A stretch of DNA of 64,000 nt from Liriodendron chinense (taxonomy: Eukaryota > Streptophyta > Magnoliopsida > Magnoliales > Magnoliaceae), in assembly GCA_003013855.2 (NCBI GenBank), contig ML058484.1, forward strand, positions 4,761,344 through 4,825,343, in the 5' to 3' direction. Positions 46,201 to 54,965 of the stretch are shown piece by piece (the first letter of the stretch is position 1; each line of letters begins with the position of its first letter). The notes under the pieces were generated by a model that saw only the letters and a program-made list of their open reading frames with translations, made no database searches and was not told the DNA's origin. Both the position numbers and the translations under genes were made by a program.

Positions 46201-49200
46201 TGTTTCATTTGAACTTTGTTTTTAAAATAGAAATTCTGTAGTTAATTGTTTTATGGAAACATCATGAATTCCTGCTACTCAGTTATATTACTTGGGAAGT
46301 TAATGGTTATCTTATTTCTTGCTTTATGTTCCTAGTGTAAATATTCCAGTTACTGATATGCCATGATAATTGCATCTTATGATGGCCTCCTATCTCCATA
46401 CCATATCTCTATAAAAGTATGCGTTAGTGGTTGTAGTAGTGGGGAACAAATGGATTTGTTTCGATGATGGCTATTTGTGCTTAATTATTTCTAACTTTTT
46501 TTATTTTTTATTTTTGAGTTCTTTGTATTATGTTTAACATGGTAACTTAGTTCATTGTAATTCTATCCTCGTGTTGAGTATTCATGTTCATGTCATACAG
46601 AGATGGGACATCTATTGTGCTTTCGGATGAAGTGGGCCAAATATACATATTAGCCTCAGGGCAAGGGGAGTCTCAAAAGGATGCCAAATATGACCAGGTA
46701 TTACCAAGTTCAGCTTGTAATATATTTTAACAGTGAAGTAGGTTATGTGACGATGTTTTGATGTTCATCTTTCATCTTCACAACAGTTCTTCCTTGGGGA
46801 TTATCGTCCTCTCATTCAAGACACCCATGGTAACGTTTTGGATCAGGTGAGCTCTCTCTCTCAAAAGCTGATTTCACTTACATTATTTCTTCGTCATAGC
46901 ATAGAAATAACTTATCTGGCCTCTTTGGATGGATATGGTTGGAACCTTGGAACTTGGAATGTGTTAGTTATTTCAAAAGTGTGCACATTTAACGCATCCA
47001 AAACACCCACCCAGGATGCTTTGGAGAGCACCCTTTTGGATCCAAATCCTGTTGGATAAAAAAATCTGAGGTCAGGAGTTTTCCCCAAGTGCATTGGAGC
47101 ACCCCCTATTTGCATCTCATGCAACGATTGCAATGCCATTATTTGTGCTGGCCTTTATGGGATTCTCATAAGTGCATGATTTTCTTGTGTTTCCTGACTG
47201 TTGTCACCGGCTACCATTATATGCAATACGGCTACATTTGATGCAGGAGACTCAGCTTGCCCCACATAGACGGAACATTCAAGATCTGCTTTGTGATTCG
47301 AGTATGCATCTAGCATTCCTTTATCCAACTTCAATTCATGCTTTTACTTTTAGATAAGATTTATTTAAACTCACATGATCTCATGATACTGTCGGTGTAA
47401 TTGGTCAATTTCAGGCATGATCCCTTACCCCGAACCTTATCAGAGCATGTACCAGCAACGGCGATTAGGTGCTTTGGGTATTGAGTGGCGTCCGCCTTCT
47501 GTAAAATTTGCTGTTGGCCCTGGGGAGCATTTTGGCCTCCAAGATTATCCAATGCTGCCAATTCCAGACTTGGACAGATTAATTGAGCCATTACCAGAGT
47601 TTCTAGATGCTATGGACTGGGAACAAGAAAATGAAGTTCAAAGTGATGGGTCAGATTCAGAGTATAATGTTCCTGAGGAGTATTCTAGTGAAGGGGAGCA
47701 GGTAAGTTTGAGCGCTGGTTCTTCCGGTGATCCAGAGTGCAGTGCGGAAGACAGTGAAGCCGACCATGTTAATAAGGATGGTCTTCGCAGATCTAGAAGA
47801 AAAAAACACAAGGCAGAAGTAAGACAAAAACTCATCTCACTCATTTACATTTCCCATTTTCCCTTACTCGAGATTTACGCTTCCATGTTCTGTCAGGTCG
47901 AGGTCATGACTTCTTCTGGTAGGCGTGTGAAGAGGAAAAACTTGGATCAGCGAGATGGTACTCTATCCAAGAGTAACAGAAGAAGGAAATCAAAACATGG
48001 CCGGTTGGCTTCAAAGAAGAAAAAGTCTTCTAAATCAAAGTCATCACGCCCTCAGAGACTTGCTGCACGTAATGCCCTTAATTTGTTTTCTCAAATTTCT
48101 GGGGCATCCACAGATGGGGAAGAGGAAGAGGGCTCAGAGAATGACTCATCTGAGAGTGAATCAGAGCTACCCGGTTCAAACATTCAGAGCAATGAATCCG
48201 ATAGATCAATACAGAATGTCCACCAAAAACACCAAAGGGAGAAAGAAGAGTCAGATGAGTGTGAAACTGAAATCAGGCCTCCTGAACCACCTGTTTGCGA
48301 ATCTAATACCGTAAACAGGAGGAGATTGGTCCTGAAGTTGCCAGTTCGTGATCCAAAGAAACTCGCTCCTCCGGAAAGCACAAAGACTGAATCCCATGGG
48401 CGGGGTTATGTAATGGGTCCATTAGGTAAAGCTCCTTCAGAAATGACAAACCTAAACCAAACCTATTCAAGCACCCAAGAACTGGGGCCTTCTGGTGATA
48501 CGGGCAATGCTGTTCTCCCTCAAAACTATGTTGGAATTAATATCAGAGAGAGAGGGCAAGCTGAAATTGAAGATAAGCCCGATTTATCTGTAGGGTACAA
48601 GGATAACAAAATCAGATGGGGGGAAGTAAAAGCTCGCACATCAAAGCGTTTGCGATTGGAAGACATTCCATCGACAGATGCATGGCCTGCATTGAACGCC
48701 TCCCTAGATGGGCAAAGCCCGACTGAAGAGGAAGCAAACGGACATCTCAAATCGGATGATGAGTATGGAACTATAGCACATTCAGAAAACCAAACTCATG
48801 GAGATCGACCAGACAGAAAAGCCTACAGGAGTGAGGAGCAGTTTAGACCTAGAACTTCTGAAGGGCTTGGTGATACAAAAGATAAGCATCCCATTCCTGC
48901 ATACGAGCACAACTCTTCACTAGTTGACTTTTCAAGTAATGGCCCTTGTAATGGAAACACAACTGAAACAACACAGCTTGAGGACATGGGATACGGAGAT
49001 CGGCCTGGTACAAGCAAATATGGGGGTTATGATGAGCGCTCAGAAAGCGCTGACATAGTAACTGATAATAGAAATGCACATGTTCTTAGTTTTAAGAATA
49101 GTATGGAGAATATTCAAGGAGTGGAAGAGAACACCAAACCCATCGCTAGAAAGTTACGGATTAAATCAAAAGGAATCTTGAAGGAACCCGAAAATCTATC

Positions 49201-52200
49201 TACTTCAAAGCCAAACTCTGTTACAACAAAAGAAGATCGGAAATTTTTTGTATCTGATTTGATGTCCGGAAGTTCCAAACAGGCAGAACATGATCGAATT
49301 GTGGGATTCCGTGAGGAGGAGGATGGTAATGGTGGGCCACTCCCAGACCATCGAGCTTGGGATGTTGGGCTAGGAAAATCAGGGACTCAGTTTGATCAGG
49401 ATTCAAAGAGGTTGCATGCATATTCAAACAATATGTCAAATGCTGTTTGTAGAAGGTCGAAATCATACCAGGCTAGAGCAGATTCAGAAGCTGACATCTG
49501 TGGTATGGAAGAAAGTACCTCAAATGCCAGCAATCACGATGCCGTCATGGAAATGGACTTTCCTGAGGCTGGGACTGATGGAGCCCGTAGAACAAGATCC
49601 ATGGGCACAAAGGCAACAACACGGGAGCAAAATCCTGCAATAGGTAAATTCAAGGTGAGGACAGGTCATGGTATTGTGGAGACGTCAAGAAATGTTGAAA
49701 GATTTTCCTTAAATGGACACGAGGAATGGAATTCAGGTTCAAGAGTGACTGTTGGGTTAAGGTCTGCTAGAAGCAGGAGAGAGAATTATTATGATGATGA
49801 CCTAAGCCCTCGAGATAGGAGAAAGACATACCATGGGTCAAGAAAGCCATCATGGTTGATGTTAACGGAGCATGAGGAGAGCTACCGATATATTCCACAA
49901 AAAGGCGATGAGGTTGTGTACGTAAGAAAGGTAACTAAATTCTCCTGATTTATTATCACTGATTCATTACAAGGCGTCATTGATTGCTGATTAATCACTA
50001 GTTGGTGTTGACTCTAACATTGCTTGTTATAATTTCGAGAAGCATATAATGTTCGATCGTGCACATGCTTGGCTAAATAAACTGTGCGTGTACGGTCCAC
50101 CTTTTGGTGATCCAAATAGTTCAGATGGTGGGCCCTGTGGTGGATCCAAGATTCCCCAAAAGTCTGTCCCATCTGCCAATCGTGACCATCCAACTGGGCC
50201 TCTGTTAAATGTGGACCATCACTTGTGATCCTCCATTTCCATTGGATGGTGGTAAGGATGATGTTTAGGTCATGGTTCACCCATGATGGGCCCACTAGAT
50301 TTACTGTTCGAAAGGTGGACCCCACCTGCACTATTGCTGGGTCCTTGGTTTATTTTGATTGTGATCAGTGCATAATATAATACTGCTTATAATTTTTATC
50401 TGGGCTATATAAACTATTTCAGGGCCATCAACAGTATTCAGAGTGGAGCCATTCCCATGAAGCAGGGCCTTGGAGATTACTCAAGGGAAACATACAATCT
50501 GTGGAATTTTGCAAAGTTGTGGGCCTCGATTATTCAACGCTTCCTGGTTCTGGAGAAAGCTGCTGTAAACTCACCCTTGAATTTGTAGATCCTTGTTCTA
50601 GTGTATTTGGTAAAACCTTCAAATTGACTTTGCCGGAGTTACTTGATTTTTCGGACTTCCTCGTTGAGAGGACACGTTATGATGCTGCCAATAGGAGAAA
50701 CTGGACACATAGGGACAAATGTCAGGTGTGGTGGAGAAATGAGAATGAGGAAGGCGGGAGTTGGTGGGATGGTCGGATAATGGCAGTGAAGCCCAAATCT
50801 CCTGAGTTTCCAGACTGTCCGTGGGAGCGATGTGTTATTCAGTACAGAAGTGATGCCTCAGAACCGCATTTTCACAGTCCTTGGGAACTTCATGATCCAG
50901 ATAGTCGATGGGAGCACCCCCGCATCGACGAGGACATCACAGAGGAGCTGCTTTCTTCTTTTGCCAAGCTAGAGAACATTAAAAATCAGGTCAACCTTTT
51001 CTATCGGTGTTGAGCTTATCGTCCTCCTTTTTAGGATAATCTAGTAGTTTCTTATTCATTGTTTTCTGGAAAATTGCAGGAGCATTTTGGGATTCAGAAG
51101 TTGAAAAAGGTGTCACAGAAATCTGATTTTCTAAACAGGTACGCCTTTATCTAATTACATTGCACAAGTGTTTCAATACATCTCGGATACCTTTGTTTCG
51201 AAATTATATCAGTGGAAATGCACTTTTCATTTCTGTTGTATGGAAACTCCACGTCCAAGGGAAAAAATAATAATAATAAACAGATAGTAGGAGAACGTTT
51301 TCCTCTATGGCATCACGGAATTCATTTATTCAATTAAAACTCTTACAGTAGTTTGATTATCTTTTTCCTGCCATTGACAATCACCATCTTTCAGCATGGT
51401 ATAACACTTCTAAGCATTTATTGACTTTCCACATGCGCTGTCACATATTCCGTTGGGGATAACCACCCCTTCATTCTGCATACCGGTATTGTACTTCCCC
51501 AGTATTGTACTTTGTAACTGTGATTGTGAATCTGATGAACGGACTAACATTGAATTGCCGATGTCCTTGTCGAGTTAATTATAGTAATCATTCCTAACGC
51601 ATCAAAGTTTGTCCTCATGCACCTAGTGTACAAGTGATCCAATGGTTTATTTATCTGGACCATTGATCTTATTGGACCTAGAGCAGAAGGGAGATGGTGG
51701 ATGACAGAAAGTCTTCAAGATCTTAGCCACTCAATCATTGGCCTTTCTGGACCTTTGCTATGTTTGTGATAATTGTCTTTTGATAGGCCACTGGTCAAAG
51801 TGGTGGGAGCCTCCAATCTGGGAGAGTTTGGGGGAATCATGCATTCATGGTCGGGCCCATTAGTTCAGTGGAGCCCATTTGCAGACTGGTGCATCAGGAC
51901 CCTACAATTCCATACAGGGAAGAGAAGATAAAAAAAATATTTGAGGGGGATTTATCTCCATTTCTTACCTCGCCTGTTCCGGTCTGAAATGCAGGGCTTG
52001 TCTAGTAAATTTTCTCATTTTTACTGATTATGAAGAAGATAAAAAATCTAGTCTGAAATCTAGCTTTATGACTGTATGAGTTCTTACAGGTTTCCAGTTC
52101 CGCTCTCTCTCGAAGTGATCAAGAGGAGATTGGAGAACAATTACTACCGTAGTTTGGAGGCCGTCCAGCACGACATCATGGTCATGCTGTCAAACTTCCA

Positions 52201-52306
52201 ATCCTACTTTGGGAAGAATGCAGAGCTTTCAGCGAAGGTGAGGCGATTGTCGGATTGGATGACGCGTTTATTATCGTCGTTGTCAGGAACTGAGACATTT
52301 TTGTAG
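22295..52306 (+). CDS. BRWD/PHIP-like WD40-bromodomain protein (23 coding exons)
   Basis: Coding exons: 22295-22665, 26787-26941, 27152-27391, 27630-27739, 27822-27899, 28009-28115, 39645-39739, 39821-39936, 40411-40514, 40600-40677, 40809-40887, 43474-43642, 43764-43834, 45373-45453, 45542-45612, 46601-46697, 46787-46846, 47247-47301, 47415-47818, 47897-49930, 50423-50989, 51080-51138, 52090-52306. They sum to 5418 nt (1805 residues), all GT-AG, phases consistent. Residues 52-124 form the conserved N-terminal block (REVYFLIMHFLSAGP). About eight WD40 repeats span 243-665, with a WDAR DDB1-contact type motif at 363-366. Acidic/Ser-rich and basic NLS-like stretches follow (about 770-900). A Tudor-like block lies at 1515-1690 and a bromodomain at about 1705-1800. 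Animal BRWD/PHIP proteins bind modified histones and act as CUL4-DDB1 receptors. A nuclear chromatin role is inferred from the family. ATG 22307 is the alternative start and matches the MxLRK start I recall for relatives. Confidence 0.92.
23667..23719. repeat. (CT)n microsatellite next to a C run
   Basis: About 16 CT units (23,667-23,699), then TCC and an 18-base C run (23,702-23,719). Confidence 0.95.
24774..25159 (-). mobile_element. TRIM-like mini LTR retroelement, tandem form
   Basis: On the minus strand a 76-bp LTR-like unit (24,998-24,923; TGTTAGAG...GTTTGACA) is followed directly by TGGTATCAGAGC (24,922-24,911), an exact tRNA-iMet primer site. It is preceded by the purine-rich GCGGGGGAG. 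The internal segment (primer site to GGGTTCCC-type end) is present twice, at 24,774-24,922 and 25,045-25,159, on either side of the LTR. Each copy has its own GCTCTGATACCA on the plus strand. No coding capacity is present. Confidence 0.6.
25372..25550 (-). mobile_element. tRNA-derived SINE-like copy
   Basis: On the minus strand it reads GTGCCTGTTTGCCTGACTGG, then CAGGTTTGAGACATGC (B-box-like), the GTGGGTGCATTGTGAGAC body and an A run. It is the fourth copy of the family seen at 1,690, 11,039 and 29,224. Confidence 0.5.
27446..27473 (+). mobile_element. Tiny RTE LINE 3' end remnant in intron 4
   Basis: TTAGTTGGGATAAGGCTTAG followed by ATGATG is the terminal motif of the RTE family, left in a 238-bp intron. 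Confidence 0.5.
28597..28848. mobile_element. hAT-like MITE of the CA(A/T)GGTAT family, 8-bp TSD
   Basis: This 252-bp element has ends CATGGTAT and ATACCTTG (inverted, one mismatch). AGTACAGC flanks it exactly at 28,589-28,596 and 28,849-28,856. The interior has GGCCATTATG/CATTAAGG inverted motifs and no ORF. Confidence 0.75.
29192..29640. repeat. 133-bp tandem duplication, first copy split by a SINE
   Basis: CTTCATTTTAGTTTTTATA begins at 29,192 and again at 29,534. Removing the SINE and its target duplication (209 bp) leaves a 133-bp period. The CTTCAAGACCTTGGTAA and CCCTATCCACAACCTAACA blocks recur in both copies. Confidence 0.75.
29224..29426 (+). mobile_element. tRNA-derived SINE with (CA)n tail and visible TSD
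   Basis: It begins GTGTCTCGCCTGCTAGCCCA (A-box-like TAGCCCAGCTAGG) and has CAGGTTCGAGTGC as B-box. It ends in a CA repeat (29,388-29,426). ACTTCA flanks it at 29,218-29,223 and 29,427-29,432. The other tandem copy keeps the uninterrupted ACTTCA at 29,560-29,565, which shows the pre-insertion site. Confidence 0.65.
33294..33850. mobile_element. hAT MITE nested in the Copia element, 8-bp TSD
   Basis: This 557-bp element has exact 15-bp inverted ends CAGTGTTTTAAATAG, and CTCAAAAC duplicated at 33,286-33,293 and 33,851-33,858. The interior repeats CTACGCTACGTAGCGT-type palindromes and has no ORF. CAGTG ends plus an 8-bp duplication fit hAT. Confidence 0.85.
34973..35019. repeat. (GT)n microsatellite
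   Basis: About 23 GT units at the border between the Copia gag region and the nested LINE tail. Confidence 0.95.
35020..35430 (-). mobile_element. L1-type LINE tail nested in the Copia element
   Basis: The minus strand encodes SSIDQFFSVWHEGMYRK, then LWFLWFERNNRTF, the C-terminal end of a plant L1 ORF2. It separates the two halves of the Copia gag region. Confidence 0.7.
35909..36912. mobile_element. hAT-like element with CAAGGT ends, 8-bp TSD
   Basis: This 1004-bp element begins CAAGGTAGGCC and ends GGGACACCTTG. CTCTAGAT flanks it exactly at 35,901-35,908 and 36,913-36,920. Both subterminal regions are built from short palindromes (CGTATCGGCCGATACG, GTAACGGCCGTTACG). The middle is AT-rich with no transposase. 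It is inserted in the Copia gag region. Confidence 0.85.
37650..38290 (+). mobile_element. L1-type LINE tail, sense to the BRWD gene
   Basis: The plus strand encodes PFHLPVQAFAWTTSANKILP and a VENLKKVGHCYL stretch. Frame-shifted cysteines and an IKSSLKLFGIHGVHPSLVFE segment follow, a decayed zf-RVT region. It is the only LINE fragment in this gene lying in the sense direction besides the small RTE ends. Confidence 0.6.
41473..42952 (-). mobile_element. 5'-truncated L1 LINE with 12-bp TSD
   Basis: The minus strand encodes the last part of ORF2. A block with FHLMKWNKVCKPTDQGGAGI is followed by a zf-RVT segment with FGWLAGRNKVLTIDNLVKW, MKHLFIHCEFARKVWG, and LWAIWWERNQHCF at the end. TCAAGATATCTT is repeated exactly at 41,461-41,472 and 42,953-42,964. 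The left side (plus strand) is T-rich, matching a poly-A tail on the minus strand. Confidence 0.85.
43243..43269. repeat. (TA)n microsatellite
   Basis: About 13 TA units inside the right arm of the intron 12 MITE. Confidence 0.95.
43835..45372 (+). other. Intron 14 of the BRWD gene
   Basis: A T-rich intron (1.5 kb) between the two halves of the WD repeat 7 region. No element or gene is recognised in it. Confidence 0.6.
45613..46600 (+). other. Intron 16 of the BRWD gene
   Basis: A T-rich intron of about 1 kb, with no recognisable insertion. Confidence 0.6.
47819..47896 (+). promoter_or_regulatory. 78-nt in-frame, stop-free intron (exitron-like)
   Basis: GTAAGA...CTGTCAG borders. Its length is 26 codons and it has no stop in the main frame, so retention would add 26 hydrophobic residues (LISLIYISHF is part). 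The flanking protein reads straight across when it is removed (KHKAE-VEVMTSSGRR), which matches the family. I therefore call it an intron. Confidence 0.7.
50090..50330. mobile_element. Small foldback repeat in BRWD intron 21
   Basis: GGTCCACCTTTT on the left mirrors GAAAGGTGGACC on the right, with GTGGGCCC/GGGCCCAC inside. It is short, non-coding and of the same GC style as the other foldback elements. It lies between the acidic-region exon and the Tudor-like exon. Confidence 0.4.
51139..52089 (+). other. Last intron of the BRWD gene
   Basis: A 951-bp intron splitting the bromodomain (donor AACAG|GTACGC, acceptor TTACAG|GTTTCC). It contains dispersed repeat-like GTGGAGCCCATTTG sequence and no ORF of note. 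Confidence 0.6.
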
Positions 52307-52560
52307 AAGAATCAGTCTCTTATGATGTTTGAGAGCCTGCTCTGCATTGTTATTGTAGATATCCTTTTTATTTTCTTGTATCTTTTCTTTTACTATCTCC
52401 TATTGCAATCTTGCACCCATTGATCCAATTTTGGAAATTGGTTTTGATTTTGGAGATGGTTCTTTGGGATCTCAGTCGCCTGGTTGTGGAAAACCACCCG
52501 CCAGAATTTATTCTTGTATAGAACTATTACCATTAATAATAATAATAAAAATAAAAAAAT
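52307..52560 (+). terminator. 3' UTR and probable poly(A) region of the BRWD gene
   Basis: T-rich sequence follows the TAG at 52,304-52,306. AATAAA occurs at 52,544-52,549 within an AATAATAATAAAAATAAA stretch. The cleavage site is estimated from this only. Confidence 0.45.
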
Positions 52561-54700
52561 CGATTTTCTCCATACTATATATGTTATTGTTTGTTTTTCC
52601 AAGCAAATGATTCCGCACGGATTCTTCTTAACCTTGTTCTAGTGGACATTCCTGCGTGCTCAGTTGGGCCCCACCCACAGTCATAGTGAAGCTGTTGGAT
52701 GGTTGGTTCTCTGTGGATTGAATATTTCTCCAAATCAGCAGATTGGATGATCACAAACATCCAATCAAGAGTGGTTGGTTTTACTCTCATCTTTCATATT
52801 CCATAACCTTGACAGAATGGGTTTGATTATTCAATCATGGTGATTTTGAGACATTTGCGATCTGTGGACCCCACCTATCCAATGGCGGTTGATCATAGGC
52901 AGCCACAGATTGGTCTTCAGCATGATTAATGGACAGTTGGGTCATTATTCTAACTTTTGAAAACATTTTCAATCGAGGAGGAACAAATCCATATAGCCAC
53001 CCTTCTCAAAAATAATAATAATTATTATTATTATTATTATAAAATCCATAGTCACCTTTAAAGGTAGAAAGGTTGTTGGGGCCCGAACTAAAGGCCCGGA
53101 CTATAAAAGGGGCCAATGACTAATATAATTAAAAAAGAATGGAACCGACTACCAATCTAAGCTTAAAATTAATAAACAAAGACTGTGTCCTGACCTGACC
53201 TGACCTGACCCGGCCTGGAAAGTACGAATGTGAAACTCAATCGCGAGATCTTGCATGTGATTTATCATTGTGGCGTGTGGCAATGGGCCATTAGACTGCA
53301 TTATAGAAGAAAAAAGTTGACATACAGGGCGACTGATTGAACCGATAAGTACATCTATCTACACAGACAAAACTCTCAAAAGTCTTCAAAGGACCTTCCA
53401 TCCAAGGATTGAAAATCAACTTGGGTGTACTGTATCAGTATGTACCATTCAGCAGCAAAACTGGGTCGCATTGCCGGGTTTGCACCCATTTCAGGCCAAT
53501 ACAGCCCATACCATTTATGGCCCAAACCAGCTCATATCAGTTGTCCCAGCTTAATAACTAGGTGCATGCTGATGTGGCACCTGCCAGAAAATCTAATTGT
53601 ATCCAAATGGATCTCTCCTAAATAGGCCTTTGAAGATATTTCTTATTCTTAAAAAATAGCCTTTTACTGTTACTTAGTTTTTGTGGGTGCGCCAAAACGA
53701 AATGTACAGCTCAGGTACAAACATTGGGGAAATTAAACCCACATTTTGGAAATATGTGGGCGTAACGAAGGCATTTCCACAGTAAAGATGGTGCAAACCG
53801 TTATCATTCCTTATTACTATTTGGGTTAGGAAGGGGGGCAATTTCCCAATTTCTTGGATTGTCAGGTCATCCATGTCAGATGTCACTAGTAAGAGTTGAC
53901 TCGGACGAGTGTCGAGTCTGATCCCATTTGTTACCATGAGTCACCTCCAAAATACACCCGACAAGCATGAACCAGACAATTCACCCCCCACTCAGGCGAG
54001 TCGCAACTCAACTCAGCACTGAACCAGTTGGTTTGAGACATTGAGTCGAAAAACCATGGCCATTTTCCATTTTCTAAGCCAGCAAAAATGCAATGAGATT
54101 CGCCAGTGCAAAGACAAACCCCAATTAGCGCTGCAAACATGCATTAAGGCATTCCAAAAATAATTGGTATTACCAGGGCTGCATTGTCACAATCTAATTG
54201 GTGAGGGGCATTTTTGAAAGGAGAATGATCACATAGTGCCTACTATTGGTCCCACCATGATTCGTGATGGAAATCCTACCCATCGCCTTACTTTTAGACC
54301 CAGCGCCAAAAATCAGCCCAGTCTATAATTCAGATGGGCCATACAGTGTAATTTAGAGGTTTTGATGCATGTTTTGACACTGTTCCTGATGGTATTGCCT
54401 ACCTGAATTTTTTTTTTTATCTGGCTGATTTTTGAGGGCCCATTTGTCGTGATGGGGCACATCTAATGTACAGTTGGATGTCTGAAGCATCACAGTGGAC
54501 CCGGATAGAGTAGATTCAACGGGATCATTCTCCTTTCTGAAATGAACCATGAGCTGTAAAATAACTAAATAAGTATAGTTAATGGTCCACACACCACTGC
54601 CAACCATGACATTTACAGAGTCAACGTCAAGCTAAACAAGATCTGCATCACTAAAACAAACAAAAATCTCGCCCCACTTAAAACAGCAAAATTCGATCCT
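52561..54700. other. Spacer between the convergent BRWD and NRPB9 genes
   Basis: No gene is seen. The region has a TAA/TTA repeat at about 53,021-53,040 and a GACCT repeat near 53,195. GTGGACC-type foldback sequence lies at 54,225-54,610. Open frames are short and repeat-derived. Confidence 0.5.
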
Positions 54701-54965
54701 CAACCACATCATACCAGAGAACCAGGATAACTATAGTAGTTGAAGATAAGATGGTAATAGTTCCAGTACTGCATAGGAGGATTATACGAAAGAGATCTTG
54801 TATTTTGGAGATCTCAGATAAGACCTCTATATCTAAAGTGTTAGATTGTTACAACAGAAAACCTTTAAATCGTTCATAAGCCTAGATAACAAAATGTCAG
54901 CCTACACTGAAGCTTGAGAAGCAGAAGCGGGGGCATCTCCAGAAAATTCGATACCATCAGATTCA

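Noticed and set aside
47702..47790. Intron from the strong donor at 47,702 to the nearby CGCAG at 47,790
   Set aside because: Its 89 nt would shift the frame and produce a stop at once. Only joining to 47,896 keeps the frame.
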